DNA of 64,000 nt from Bacteroidetes bacterium HGW-Bacteroidetes-5. Lineage in GTDB: Bacteria > Bacteroidota > Bacteroidia > Bacteroidales > UBA932. Location of the stretch: positions 1,612,001 through 1,676,000 of the forward strand of contig PHDC01000001.1 in the NCBI GenBank assembly GCA_002842515.1, written 5' to 3'. The notes under the pieces were generated by a model. It made no database searches, was not told the DNA's origin, and was given only the letters and a program-made list of their open reading frames with translations. Positions 19,087 through 28,569 of this stretch are shown here, one piece after another. The position numbers and the translations under genes were made by a program. Within the stretch, counting starts at the first letter, position 1, and each line of letters starts with the position of its first letter.

Positions 19087-21186
19087 ATGGCAGTTCTCGA
19101 GAAGATCCGCGTTAAAATGGGTGTCTTTATCACCGTAATTATCGGTGTGGCACTTCTTTCATTTATTGTTGACGCAGACACACTACAGTCGGCTGTATCC
19201 ATGGTCTCATCCAGATACAATGTTGGAGAGATGAATGGTAAGGCCATATCTTATCAAGATTTTCAGAAAAGGGTAGACTACTTTACCCGGATAAACCAAC
19301 TAATGACAGGTTCGGCAGCTCTTGACGAAAAGGGTTCCGAAATGGTCAACCAAAGTGCGTGGCAGGATCTGCTGAGCGACAATGTTCTTATCCCGACTAT
19401 AGAGGAGGCAGGCATTGCAGTTGGAGAGGAGGAGCTTTTTGATCTAAGCCAGGGTTCATCTATTTCACAGGTTCTCTCTCGTGAGAGGGGCTTTTTGGGA
19501 GCAGACGGGCAGTTTGACAGAAACCTTCTCATTCAGTTTATCAAATCAATTCCACAGGACAACACCGGTGATCTTGCAACATACTGGGAGTATCTTGAGA
19601 AGAATATGATAGTAGACCAGATGGTGAACAAATATGTTACTCTTCTTTCCAAGAGTAATTTTCAGAATCCTGTTCAACTGAGAAGAGTAATTGAGGATAA
19701 CAACATCACCTCGGATGTCTCTTTTATTATCCAGCCTTACGGCTTTGCCGATGACACAACAATCCTGGTCTCTAAGAAAGAGGCTAAAGATTACTATGCA
19801 AAATACAAACATAACCTTGAGCAACCTGCCGGGAGAGATTTAGAGTATGTAGTGTTTGAGGTGGTTCCATCGGCTGTGGATATCAGCGCAGCAGAGAGCG
19901 AAATTGAGAAACTTGTGGAGGAGTTCTCTACAACTACTAACCTGAGAGGATTTCTTGTAAGAAACTCAGATAAACCTCTGGATCTAAATTATTATAAAGC
20001 AGGTGAACTTGCCGCCAAATCTCCGGTTCTGGACAGCTTCGCATTTAAAGCAAAGATTGGAGAGGTACTTGCGCCTTACAAGGAGGGAGATATCTTCCGT
20101 ACGGCAAGAGTTATATCTGCAAAACAACTTCCGGACTCAGTTTTTGTAAATCATATTCTTCTTCCAAATCAGGACAAAGCGGTTGCAAAGAGATCTGCAG
20201 ACAGCCTAATCCAGCTTATTGAGAAGGGTGCAGATTTCTCACAGATAGCTGCAGCAAACTCACTGGACAAAAACCCGAATGTAACACCGGGCGAACTGGG
20301 ATGGCTAACACAAGCAACTCTTATTCCCGGCTTTGACACCTGTTTTGTTTCACCGGTTAACAAACTGATCACAGTTGAGACAAACTACGGTCTTCATATC
20401 CTTAAGGTATCTCAAAAGACAAAACCTGTTACAAAGGTACAGGTAGCTGTTCTTGAGAAGGCGGCCGTTGCCAGCAAAGAGACCTTCCAGAGCTTCTACT
20501 CTAAGGCAAACGATTTAGCTTCCAAGTCTGACGGTAAGATTGAAAAGTTCAATGAGCTTACTGCTCAAATGAATCTCTATCCACTGCAGGCGAATAATAT
20601 TGCAGAGGGGGCAAAGAGTATCTCCAACTACAACAATGCAAGAGAGATAACCAGATGGGCTTATGAGGCAGAGGTTGGAAATGTATCTCAGATAATATCT
20701 ATTGACAACAAATATTTCTTTGTCGTTGCACTCACAGCCATCAGAGAGAAGGGTATTCCTCCTTTTGAGATGATAGAGAAAGAGATTGCAACCACAATCA
20801 GGAGAGAGAAGTCGTGGGAGAAGGCTCTTGCTAAAGTTAAAGAGCAGGTTTCCGGCCTTTCATCTCTTGATGCTATGGCAGAGAAACTTGGAACAACAGT
20901 GAGCAAACAGACCGGAGTCTCTTTTGGTGCTCCCGGTTCACAAAGCTTTGACCCGAAATTCATCGGCTTCGTTGCCGGTGCTCAGCCAAACACCCTTGTA
21001 GGCCCGGTTGCGGGTAATGTGGGAGTTTACATCTTCCAGGTAGATTCAAGAGAGACAGGAGCATTCTTCACAGAGGACGATGCAAAAACTGCAGGGCTGC
21101 AAGCTTTCAGCTACCAAATCCAAATGATACCATCAATTCTGGAGAAGAAAGCAAAGGTACAAGATAACAGAGCGAAGTTTTTTTAA
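19087..21186 (+). CDS. PpiD/SurA-like periplasmic peptidyl-prolyl isomerase
   Basis: The 699-residue chaperone-isomerase has one membrane anchor near the N-terminus (VFITVIIGVALLSFIV, 13-28) and then a SurA_N-type segment (NGKAISYQDFQKRV). A parvulin domain lies near 350-445 (VNHILLP ... GELGWLTQATLIPGFD ... YGLHILKV). A less conserved parvulin-like stretch follows near 470-600. It helps folding of outer-membrane proteins emerging from the Sec machinery. It ends the conserved envelope cluster and is followed by a strong terminator. Confidence 0.9.
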   Translation: MAVLEKIRVKMGVFITVIIGVALLSFIVDADTLQSAVSMVSSRYNVGEMNGKAISYQDFQKRVDYFTRINQLMTGSAALDEKGSEMVNQSAWQDLLSDNVLIPTIEEAGIAVGEEELFDLSQGSSISQVLSRERGFLGADGQFDRNLLIQFIKSIPQDNTGDLATYWEYLEKNMIVDQMVNKYVTLLSKSNFQNPVQLRRVIEDNNITSDVSFIIQPYGFADDTTILVSKKEAKDYYAKYKHNLEQPAGRDLEYVVFEVVPSAVDISAAESEIEKLVEEFSTTTNLRGFLVRNSDKPLDLNYYKAGELAAKSPVLDSFAFKAKIGEVLAPYKEGDIFRTARVISAKQLPDSVFVNHILLPNQDKAVAKRSADSLIQLIEKGADFSQIAAANSLDKNPNVTPGELGWLTQATLIPGFDTCFVSPVNKLITVETNYGLHILKVSQKTKPVTKVQVAVLEKAAVASKETFQSFYSKANDLASKSDGKIEKFNELTAQMNLYPLQANNIAEGAKSISNYNNAREITRWAYEAEVGNVSQIISIDNKYFFVVALTAIREKGIPPFEMIEKEIATTIRREKSWEKALAKVKEQVSGLSSLDAMAEKLGTTVSKQTGVSFGAPGSQSFDPKFIGFVAGAQPNTLVGPVAGNVGVYIFQVDSRETGAFFTEDDAKTAGLQAFSYQIQMIPSILEKKAKVQDNRAKFF

Positions 21187-21232
21187 CCTTGCCAAGCATC
21201 GTGGGGTTTCGTTGATTTTCAGCGATTTAAAT

Positions 21233-21264
21233 AAAAAGGCTGTCTAAATTAGGCAGCCTTTTTT
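21233..21264 (+). terminator. rho-independent terminator after the PpiD-like gene
   Basis: AAAAAGGCTG (21233-21242) pairs with CAGCCTTTTT (21254-21263) around an 11-nt loop, with a T-run at the 3' side. The A-run on the 5' arm makes it usable in both directions, serving the convergent ychF as well. The remaining bases up to 21408 show nothing recognisable. Confidence 0.9.
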
Positions 21265-21408
21265 ATGTATAGTCGGTATTTTTGCGTTGAAAGCCCTCTG
21301 GCAGCAACGCAGTTTTTTCAAACGCTTTTTTCTTTGTGTTTTTCAGGGCCTCCGGAACGCCTCCCTACGGTCGTTGAACGGTCCTCGGCCTTATTCTGGA
21401 GGGGATAT

Positions 21409-22512
21409 TTAAACATTAAACCGGAAGTGCATTATGTCGCCATCCTGGACTACATACTCTTTTCCCTCTACGGCCATCTTTCCGGCCTCTTTGCAGGCGG
21501 CTTCGGTTCCATATTTTACATAGTCGCTGTATTTGATAACCTCTGCACGAATAAAACCCTTCTCGAAGTCTGTGTGAATCACTCCTGCGGCCTGTGGTGC
21601 CTTAAACCCTCTTGGATAGGTCCACGCTCTCACCTCCTGGATGCCGGCCGTAAAATAGGTCTCCAGGTTGAGCAGAGAGTAGGCAGATCTTATAAGGCGG
21701 GCAACACCGGATGAGTTGAGGCCGATTTCGTTCAAAAACATCTCCCGCTCCTCGAAGGTGTCCAGCTCTGCAATCTCTGACTCTATCTTGGCTGCCACAA
21801 CCAGCAACTCGGCATCTTCCTCTTTGATTGCCTCGCGAACCCGGTCTACATAGGCATTGCCATCTTTGGCCGAGGCCTCGTCTACATTGCACACATACAG
21901 AACAGGTTTGTTGGTGAGAAGAAACAACTCTTTGGACATCTTTGCATCCTCGGCATTTTCGAAGACAACGGTTCTGGCAGATTTCCCCTGAACCAAAGCC
22001 TCTTTGAACCTAACCAGGATATCGTACATCCGTTTGGCATTTTTATCGCCACCGGTTTGTGCCATCTTCTGAACCTTGTTTATACGACTCTCAACAGTGT
22101 CAAGGTCCTTTATCTGCAGCTCTGTGTCAATAATCTCCTTATCCCTTACAGGGTTGATGTTTCCATCTACGTGCACAATATTGTCATCGTCAAAACAGCG
22201 CAGCACGTGAATTATTGCATCTGTCTCACGAATGTTTGCAAGAAATTGATTACCAAGACCTTCTCCCTTGCTGGCCCCCTTTACTAACCCCGCGATATCT
22301 ACAATCTCTACAGTTGCAGGAACAACCCGATGGGGTTTAACCAGCTTCTCCAGAACCTGAAGCCTTTCGTCCGGAACAACAGTTGAACCTATATTGGGTT
22401 CTATTGTACAAAAAGGGAAGTTTGCAGATTGAGCCTTACCCGAACTGATGCAATTAAAAAGAGTCGATTTGCCTACGTTGGGAAGTCCAACTATTCCACA
22501 TTGAAGTGCCAT
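21409..22512 (-). CDS. ychF: redox-regulated ATPase YchF
   Basis: This 367-residue Obg-related P-loop protein prefers ATP to GTP and binds ribosomes. G1 is GLPNVGKST at 8-16, a conserved NFPFCTIEPN segment follows near 31-40, and G3 is DIAGLVKGASKGEGLGN. The G4-like CNVDEAS occupies the place of NKxD, consistent with ATP use. The C-terminal TGS domain begins around residue 280 (FTAGIQEVRAWTYPRG) and ends DGDIMHFRFNV. Standard length, single gene. Confidence 0.96.
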   Translation of the reverse strand: MALQCGIVGLPNVGKSTLFNCISSGKAQSANFPFCTIEPNIGSTVVPDERLQVLEKLVKPHRVVPATVEIVDIAGLVKGASKGEGLGNQFLANIRETDAIIHVLRCFDDDNIVHVDGNINPVRDKEIIDTELQIKDLDTVESRINKVQKMAQTGGDKNAKRMYDILVRFKEALVQGKSARTVVFENAEDAKMSKELFLLTNKPVLYVCNVDEASAKDGNAYVDRVREAIKEEDAELLVVAAKIESEIAELDTFEEREMFLNEIGLNSSGVARLIRSAYSLLNLETYFTAGIQEVRAWTYPRGFKAPQAAGVIHTDFEKGFIRAEVIKYSDYVKYGTEAACKEAGKMAVEGKEYVVQDGDIMHFRFNV

Positions 22513-22560
22513 TACCTTATTTATTACTTAAAATTATAAACTACTGCTTTTTTGAGGGTG

Positions 22561-22568
22561 CGAAATTA
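22561..22568 (-). promoter_or_regulatory. -7 promoter element for ychF
   Basis: On the minus strand this reads TAATTTCG, one mismatch from TAnnTTTG, 48 bp upstream of the ychF ATG. Confidence 0.35.
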
Positions 22569-22661
22569 GCAAAAAAAGGGGGATAAATCTAAATTCAGAT
22601 AATATATGCTTAGGATCAGATATTTATGCTTCCGGAAAATTTCTTTTTGCTCTATTATTTT

Positions 22662-22669
22662 TAAGTTTG
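22662..22669 (+). promoter_or_regulatory. -7 promoter element for the EEP nuclease gene
   Basis: TAAGTTTG matches TAnnTTTG, 27 bp before the ATG at 22697. Confidence 0.4.
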
Positions 22670-22696
22670 TAAAGCATTTAATGGCGACTCTCCCCA

Positions 22697-23764
22697 ATGG
22701 TAAGAATTGCATTTATAATCTGTATTACATTTTATGTGTATATGGTGAATAGCCGGGCTCAGGGTATCTCGCCGGTTGCCGGTAGAGATTATGTGGTCGT
22801 TTTTTGGAATGTGGAAAACTTTTTTGACACCAGGTTTGATCCCGGCAAGGAGGATGGAACCTTTATCCCCACAGGTGAGAAGCGTTGGACCCGGAGCCGG
22901 TTTATCGATAAACGAAACGGGATTGCAAAAACAATTATTGACATAGAGTCATTCCCGGCTCTCATTGGGCTGGCAGAGATTGAGAACAGGTATGTCCTTA
23001 ACCAGTTGATATATGAGACCCCGCTGGCGATGGGTGGGTATGCAATTGTTCACCGTGACTCCCCGGACAGGCGTGGGATAGATGTGGCGCTACTCTATTG
23101 CCGGAGTCAGTTTAGGCCGCTCAAAAACAGCTTTATCCGGGTTAATGTCGCAGACTCTACTCCAAGAGACTCTGCAACTGCCTATGTCACCAGAGAGATT
23201 CTATATAGTAAAGGGGTGTTACACGATCTGGATACGCTGCATATCTTTGTAAACCACTGGCCCTCAAAATTTGGAGGGGAGGATGCCTCCGCTCCATACA
23301 GGGAGGCGGCTGCAGATGCGCTGGCCGGGGTGTGTGACTCAATTCTTGCAAAGAGCAGCCGGGCAAATATTTTGGTGATGGGGGACTTTAATGATACGCC
23401 CGATTCCGAGGTTATTAAAAATTTTGAGCAGAGGTGCAGGTTGCGGGTTCTGAGAAACTACAGGCAAATTGATGGCAGATTGTTCACAAAGAGAGCTGCA
23501 AAGGTTATAAACACAGGAACCATTAAATATAAGGGGGTGTGGGAGCAGATAGATATGTTTATGGTGTCGGAGAACCTTTTGGATAGCAGGGAGCCCATCT
23601 CTACCGGGGATGAGTATTTTAGCCTCTTCTCCCCAACCTATCTTCTGGAGAGGGACAGGGCATATACCGGGTTCAAACCCAAAAGAGGCTATATCGGACC
23701 CAGGTATAACGGGGGTGTGAGTGACCATCTACCTGTAATTCTTAAGATTAAGAGAAATTGGTGA
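22697..23764 (+). CDS. secreted endonuclease/exonuclease/phosphatase-family protein
   Basis: The 355-residue protein has an export signal (residues 1-22) and the four-layer EEP fold of Mg-dependent phosphodiesterases. VFWNVENFFDT near 33-43 carries the metal-binding Asn, LIGLAEIEN the metal-binding Glu, FVNHWPSK the catalytic His, MGDFNDTPDS the Asp-Asn pair, and GVSDHLPVI the C-terminal Asp-His. Being exported, it may degrade extracellular DNA or other phosphodiesters. It lies 40 bp before rsmA, which has its own promoter. Confidence 0.85.
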   Translation: MVRIAFIICITFYVYMVNSRAQGISPVAGRDYVVVFWNVENFFDTRFDPGKEDGTFIPTGEKRWTRSRFIDKRNGIAKTIIDIESFPALIGLAEIENRYVLNQLIYETPLAMGGYAIVHRDSPDRRGIDVALLYCRSQFRPLKNSFIRVNVADSTPRDSATAYVTREILYSKGVLHDLDTLHIFVNHWPSKFGGEDASAPYREAAADALAGVCDSILAKSSRANILVMGDFNDTPDSEVIKNFEQRCRLRVLRNYRQIDGRLFTKRAAKVINTGTIKYKGVWEQIDMFMVSENLLDSREPISTGDEYFSLFSPTYLLERDRAYTGFKPKRGYIGPRYNGGVSDHLPVILKIKRNW

Positions 23765-23792
23765 CCATCTGCAGGCATACTTTTAATTTTCC

Positions 23793-23800
23793 TATCTTTG
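23793..23800 (+). promoter_or_regulatory. -7 promoter element for rsmA
   Basis: TATCTTTG ends 4 bp before the rsmA ATG. Transcription would begin at or within a base or two of the start codon, giving a leaderless mRNA. Confidence 0.6.
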
Positions 23801-23804
23801 CGAT

Positions 23805-24608
23805 ATGTATGTAAGAGCGAAAAAAGCACTTGGTCAACACTTTTTGAAAGACCAAAAAATTGCCGCACGAATTGTAGATGCGCTCCAGATTCCCGAGGAG
23901 AGTTTAGCAGGTGGCACTAATGTAATTGAGGTTGGGCCGGGAACGGGTGTGCTCACGCAATATCTTGTTAATAACCCCAAAATAAATCTGGTTTTGGCAG
24001 AGATAGACAGCGAGTCTGTAGAGTTTCTTAAGATTCACTATCCCAACCTTGGAGAGACACTTATCGAGGGGGATTTTCTAAAGATGGATCTGGCAAAGAT
24101 CTTTACCGGCGATTTTATGGTAATAGGTAACTTCCCGTACAACATATCTTCTCAGATATTCTTCAAGGTGCTCGAATACCGCGAGAGGGTTCCACAGGTG
24201 GTGGGGATGTTACAGAAAGAGGTGGCAGAGCGGCTTGCTTCTCCTCCGGGAAACAAGAGTTACGGAATACTCTCTGTGCTTTTGCAGGCGTGGTACGATA
24301 TTGAGTACCTCTTTACCGTTGACGAAAATTCATTTACACCTCCACCAAAGGTAAAATCTGCAGTCATAAGGATAAAGAGAAACTTAAGGACGTCACTGGG
24401 TTGCGATGAGGTGTTGTTTAAAAGTGTAATTAAGACAACTTTCAACCAAAGGAGAAAGACCATAAGAAACTCAATTAAACCCATTGCGGGTGGAGTGATT
24501 CTCCCGGATGATATACTAATGACAAAGAGACCGGAGCAACTTTCGGTTGAGCAGTTTGTAGAGCTTACAAATCTGTTGGAGAGCTGTTTGCGACAACCTC
24601 TTACTTAG
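23805..24608 (+). CDS. rsmA: 16S rRNA dimethyladenosine transferase
   Basis: This 267-residue SAM-dependent methyltransferase dimethylates the two adjacent adenines near the 3' end of 16S rRNA. KKALGQHFLKD at 5-15 is the family N-terminus. VIEVGPGTGVLT is the SAM-binding motif I, LIEGDFLKMD follows, and NFPYNISSQIFFK is the NLPY-type catalytic motif IV. FTPPPKVKSAVI and FNQRRKTIRNS lie in the C-terminal RNA-binding part. It overlaps the convergent permease gene by 8 bp. Confidence 0.96.
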   Translation: MYVRAKKALGQHFLKDQKIAARIVDALQIPEESLAGGTNVIEVGPGTGVLTQYLVNNPKINLVLAEIDSESVEFLKIHYPNLGETLIEGDFLKMDLAKIFTGDFMVIGNFPYNISSQIFFKVLEYRERVPQVVGMLQKEVAERLASPPGNKSYGILSVLLQAWYDIEYLFTVDENSFTPPPKVKSAVIRIKRNLRTSLGCDEVLFKSVIKTTFNQRRKTIRNSIKPIAGGVILPDDILMTKRPEQLSVEQFVELTNLLESCLRQPLT

Positions 24609-25872
24609 AGTTGATTGCCTCAACAGGGTTGAGGTTGGCTGCTGTATATGCAGGAACAAACCCTGCAACAATACCTATAACAGAAGAGATAACCAATCCG
24701 CGAATCACATTGTAGGCGGTAAGTTGCATCGGGAAGGATTCGTTGCTGCCAATTGCAGCCACAACAAGAAAGACCATAAATATCCCTATTGCACCCCCGA
24801 CAACTGCAAGAGCCGCTGCCTCTGCAAGGAACTGGGTGAGGATTGTATATTTTTTTGCCCCCAATGCTTTTTGAATTCCAATTAGGTTTGTTCTCTCTTT
24901 AACAGAGACGAACATTATATTCGCGATTCCGAAACCACCTATTAGTATTGAGAACCCACCGATAATCCAGCCTGCAAGCGAGATTCCGGCAAAGATCTCT
25001 TTGGTGGAGTTAAGCAGAAATGTCATTTCGTTCAGGGCAAAGTTATCTTTCTGTTTTGGTTTTAGCCTTCTCACAGAGCGAAGTAACTGCCTCATCTCCT
25101 GAATAAACTCATCACGGCTAACGCCGTCCAGAGGTTTTAGACAGATCATAGCATCGGACCTCTTTACATTAAAGAGATTTGAGGCAAAACTGTATGGGAC
25201 AAGTATTGAGTTGTCGGTATCGAAGATGTTCACTATGCTCTCTCCCGCCTTCTTCATAACACCGATAACCCGGGCATTGCTGTTGCCCACCTTTATTACC
25301 TTATTAATAGGCTCTTCTCCGGCAAAGATTATATCTGCAACCGAGTGACCTAAAATAACAACGGGCACTGCAGATTGTGTCTCATAAATTGAGAAGTAGC
25401 GGCCAATCTCAATATCTACATTTGCAACCATATTCCACTCAAAAGTGGGTGCAGTAACAAAACCCCCGTTAAATGAGTTTCTGCGGTACTTTACATTCAT
25501 TCCGGTGAATGTTACAAATGCTATGGCGTCAAGAGTTTTGGAGTTAGTTTTTAAGAATGTGTACTCCTCATATTTTGGGAGAGGCCTGGTGCGAAACTCC
25601 CACCACCTGTACTCCTGGCCATCTTCCGGAGCAAATGGAAACTGCTGAACATAGACAGTGGTTGACCCAAAGCTGTTTAGGCCGCTCTCTACATTTGATC
25701 TAAGGGCATCAATAGCTGTAAATACCGTAACTATGGAGAAAATCCCAATTGAAACGCCAAAGAGAGAGAGAAAGGTGCGGAACTTATCCCCCTTAAGTGA
25801 CCCAAATGCAAAGATGATACTCTCTGCCATAAGCTTGGATACCATCGTAACTCTTCTGTAAAATTTAATCAT
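24601..25872 (-). CDS. MacB/FtsX-type ABC transporter permease
   Basis: The 423-residue permease has a first membrane helix (FLSLFGVSIGIFSIVTVFTAI, about 34-54), a large periplasmic MacB_PCD domain (about 55-290), and three C-terminal helices of the FtsX domain. The last ends GFVPAYTAANLNPVEAINSK, the classical MacB-type tail. It works in mechanotransmission or export with an ATPase, and no ATPase gene lies beside it. It follows mutS by 9 bp on the same strand and is probably cotranscribed. Confidence 0.9.
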   Translation of the reverse strand: MIKFYRRVTMVSKLMAESIIFAFGSLKGDKFRTFLSLFGVSIGIFSIVTVFTAIDALRSNVESGLNSFGSTTVYVQQFPFAPEDGQEYRWWEFRTRPLPKYEEYTFLKTNSKTLDAIAFVTFTGMNVKYRRNSFNGGFVTAPTFEWNMVANVDIEIGRYFSIYETQSAVPVVILGHSVADIIFAGEEPINKVIKVGNSNARVIGVMKKAGESIVNIFDTDNSILVPYSFASNLFNVKRSDAMICLKPLDGVSRDEFIQEMRQLLRSVRRLKPKQKDNFALNEMTFLLNSTKEIFAGISLAGWIIGGFSILIGGFGIANIMFVSVKERTNLIGIQKALGAKKYTILTQFLAEAAALAVVGGAIGIFMVFLVVAAIGSNESFPMQLTAYNVIRGLVISSVIGIVAGFVPAYTAANLNPVEAINSK

Positions 25873-25881
25873 CTGCCCTCC

Positions 25882-28497
25882 TTAAAGACCGAGTCTCTTT
25901 TTTAAATTTCTTAATTTGTCGAAGGCGTCCAGCGGAGAGAGAGAGTTGATGTCCATCTCCCGCAGTTCGTCCCGTATTGATATCAGAAGAGGGTCTTCCA
26001 ATTGGAAGAACGACAGCTGCATTGCATCTTCGTTATCTGAAACCCTCCGTTTTGTTCCACCTTTTTTCCCACTGCTCTCGAGCTGTTTAAGCACTCTCTC
26101 TGCTTTGGTTACAACATCCTTGGGCATTCCTGCCATTCTTGCAACGTGTATCCCAAAACTGTGAGCAACACCACCCCTGCACAATTTTCGCAGAAAGATA
26201 ACTCTTTTTTCTACCTCTTTCACAGATATGTGCCAGTTTTTTACACGGGCGAACTTATCCTCCAGATCATTAAGCTCGTGATAGTGTGTTGCGAAGAGGG
26301 TTTTTGCCCTATGTTCCGGGTGTTCGTGCAGGTACTCTACAATAGCCCAGGCTATTGACATTCCGTCATAGGTGCTGGTTCCGCGACCAATCTCATCCAG
26401 CAGCACTAGGGAGCGAGATGAGAGATTGTGTAGAATTGTGGCGGTCTCCAGCATCTCCACCATAAAAGTGGACTCCCCCTTTGTGATGTTGTCGGAGGCT
26501 CCCACCCGGGTGAAGATCTTGTCTATGATTCCGATGTTTGCCGCTTTAGCGGGAACAAACGACCCTATTTGGGCCATAAGTACAATAAGAGCAGTCTGGC
26601 GGAGCAGAGCGCTTTTACCGGCCATATTTGGGCCTGTTAAAATTATAATCTGCTGGTTTTCGTTGTCCAGAGTGAGGTCATTGGCAATATACTCCTCCCC
26701 TGCAGGCATAAGAGCCTCAATAACAGGGTGTCTCCCCTCGATTATCTCCAGAGTTGTGCCAAGGTTGAGCATTGGACGGCAATATTTTCTCTCCTGAGCC
26801 AAGTGTGCAAAGCCTGCAAGGCAGTCCAGCGTAGAGAGTTCAAATGCGTTTTTTTGAATTATGGGGATGTTTTTCTGGATTGCAGATACAATTTCGTTAA
26901 AGAGCAGCTGCTCCAGAATGAGCATCTTCTCCTCCGCTCCAAGAATCTTCTCTTCGTACTCCTTGAGCTCCTCTGTAATGTATCTCTCTGCACTAACCAG
27001 TGTCTGTTTGCGGATCCAGTCTGTAGGAACCTTATCTTTATGAGTGTTGCGCACCTCCAGATAGTACCCGAACACATTGTTGAAACTTATCTTTAACGAG
27101 CTGATTCCGGTTCTCTCGCTCTCCCGCCGCTGTATATCGTTTAGAATATCTTTGCCGTGGCGGGCGATATTGCGCAGAGTGTCCAGCTCTTCATTTACTC
27201 CTGTCGCAATAACATCTCCTTTGCCGATCATTCCGGCAGGATCTGCAAGCATCTCCCTGCCAAGTTTTTCCAACAGGGTGGCACAACAATCCAATTGCGC
27301 AGCAAGGGCGGTAAGCTCTACAGATCCGGAGTTTGTGCAGAGCTCTTTGATTGGGGCGACCTGTTCGAGCCCTCTTTTGAGCATAGTCACCTCGCGTGGG
27401 GAGATTCTGCCTGCTGCAGCTTTTGAGACAACCCTCTCCAGGTCGCCCACATCGTGCAGATATGCCCGAAGCTGCTCTTTGATGGAAACACTCTCATCTG
27501 CATTAAAGAGGTGCTCCACAATATTAAGGCGGATATTTAGCTCGTTTATATTCTTAAGCGGCATTGCCAGCCAGTTCCGCAGGGTTCTGGCCCCCATTGG
27601 GGTAGAGCACCTGTCTATGGTTTTGATGAGGGATGCTGCACCCTCCTGATATCCGCCAAAGACCTCCAGGTTGCGAAAGGTGAATTTATCTATCCACACA
27701 TACTCCCCTTCGTCTATACGGGAGATGGAGCAGAGATGCCCCAGCCCTTCGTGGCGGGTGAGCTCCAGGTAGAAGAGGATTGCTCCGGCGGCGGTTATTG
27801 CCAGGGGCATATTCTCTATTCCAAACCCTTTGAGAGATGGGATACCAAAATGGGTTTTAAGCTTCTCCAGGGCCGCCTCCGGGACAAATGCCCACTCATC
27901 CATTGTTGAGACAAAGTAGTCGTTCCCGAACTTCTCCTCAAAACCCTTTCGGTATGAGCGCTCTATAAGGACCTCCTTTGGAGACATACTTGCAAGCAGC
28001 AGCTCTATGTAGGCATAGGAGCCGGATGCCACGTGAAAAGAGCCGGTAGATATGTCCAGAAATGCTATCCCTGCCTGCTCTTTCTGGAAATAGAGCGAAC
28101 AGAGGTAGTTGTTCTCTTTGTTGGAGAGGAGCTGGTCGTTATATGCAACCCCGGGGGTAACCAACTCTGTTATTCCGCGCTTTACAATCTTCTTGGTCAG
28201 CTTGGGATCTTCCAGTTGGTCGCAGATTGCCACCTTATATCCTGCCCTTACCAATTTAGGCAGATAGCTGTCTATAGAGTGGTGGGGAAACCCGGCAAGC
28301 TCTACATATGAGGCTGCTCCGTTTGCCCTGCGGGTAAGTACAATTCCCAAAACTTTAGAGGCGATTATTGCATCCTGTGAAAATGTCTCATAAAAGTCCC
28401 CGACACGAAAGAGCAGGATGGCCTCCGGATGCTTCGCCTTAATGGCGAAGTACTGCCTCATAAGTGGTGTGTCGGCTATTTTATTATCTATGTTCAT
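25882..28497 (-). CDS. mutS: DNA mismatch repair protein MutS
   Basis: From the ATG at 28497 the protein has 871 residues. The mismatch-binding motif FRVGDFYETF is near 35, where the Phe stacks on the mispair. Connector, lever and clamp domains follow, then the ATPase with Walker A TGPNMAGKSA near 620, Walker B (LVLLDEIGRGTS) and the conserved FATHYHEL. The longer frame opens with a TTG at 28515 that lies next to the -7 element, so the ATG is preferred. mutL is not adjacent. Confidence 0.96.
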   Translation of the reverse strand: MNIDNKIADTPLMRQYFAIKAKHPEAILLFRVGDFYETFSQDAIIASKVLGIVLTRRANGAASYVELAGFPHHSIDSYLPKLVRAGYKVAICDQLEDPKLTKKIVKRGITELVTPGVAYNDQLLSNKENNYLCSLYFQKEQAGIAFLDISTGSFHVASGSYAYIELLLASMSPKEVLIERSYRKGFEEKFGNDYFVSTMDEWAFVPEAALEKLKTHFGIPSLKGFGIENMPLAITAAGAILFYLELTRHEGLGHLCSISRIDEGEYVWIDKFTFRNLEVFGGYQEGAASLIKTIDRCSTPMGARTLRNWLAMPLKNINELNIRLNIVEHLFNADESVSIKEQLRAYLHDVGDLERVVSKAAAGRISPREVTMLKRGLEQVAPIKELCTNSGSVELTALAAQLDCCATLLEKLGREMLADPAGMIGKGDVIATGVNEELDTLRNIARHGKDILNDIQRRESERTGISSLKISFNNVFGYYLEVRNTHKDKVPTDWIRKQTLVSAERYITEELKEYEEKILGAEEKMLILEQLLFNEIVSAIQKNIPIIQKNAFELSTLDCLAGFAHLAQERKYCRPMLNLGTTLEIIEGRHPVIEALMPAGEEYIANDLTLDNENQQIIILTGPNMAGKSALLRQTALIVLMAQIGSFVPAKAANIGIIDKIFTRVGASDNITKGESTFMVEMLETATILHNLSSRSLVLLDEIGRGTSTYDGMSIAWAIVEYLHEHPEHRAKTLFATHYHELNDLEDKFARVKNWHISVKEVEKRVIFLRKLCRGGVAHSFGIHVARMAGMPKDVVTKAERVLKQLESSGKKGGTKRRVSDNEDAMQLSFFQLEDPLLISIRDELREMDINSLSPLDAFDKLRNLKKRLGL

Positions 28498-28502
28498 CCC
28501 CA

Positions 28503-28510
28503 CAAAAATA
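28503..28510 (-). promoter_or_regulatory. -7 promoter element for mutS
   Basis: On the minus strand this reads TATTTTTG, matching TAnnTTTG, only 5 bp before the ATG at 28497, again suggesting a leaderless mRNA. Confidence 0.5.
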
Positions 28511-28525
28511 GTCAAATATGTTGGA

Positions 28526-28554
28526 TTGATTAATAATCTGTAATGCTATCTTTG
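28526..28554 (+). promoter_or_regulatory. -33/-7 promoter for the kinase-regulator pair
   Basis: A -33 TTG (28526-28528) and -7 TATCTTTG (28547-28554) are separated by 18 bp, close to the Bacteroidota spacing. The ATG is at 28570. This promoter lacks the direct repeats found before the three downstream operons. Confidence 0.6.
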
Positions 28555-28569
28555 TATTGAATTTTTACA

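Noticed and set aside
21265-21714. 150-codon plus-strand reading frame
   Set aside because: It lies mostly antisense to the C-terminal TGS part of ychF, starts inside a terminator region and has no promoter or recognisable protein features.
27077-27649. 190-codon plus-strand reading frame
   Set aside because: It is entirely antisense to mutS and is a by-product of its codon usage; the translation is low-complexity Ser/Leu-rich.
28497-28515. TTG start for mutS six codons upstream
   Set aside because: It lies next to the -7 element TATTTTTG, so the mRNA would begin after it. The ATG at 28497 fits the usual N-terminus.
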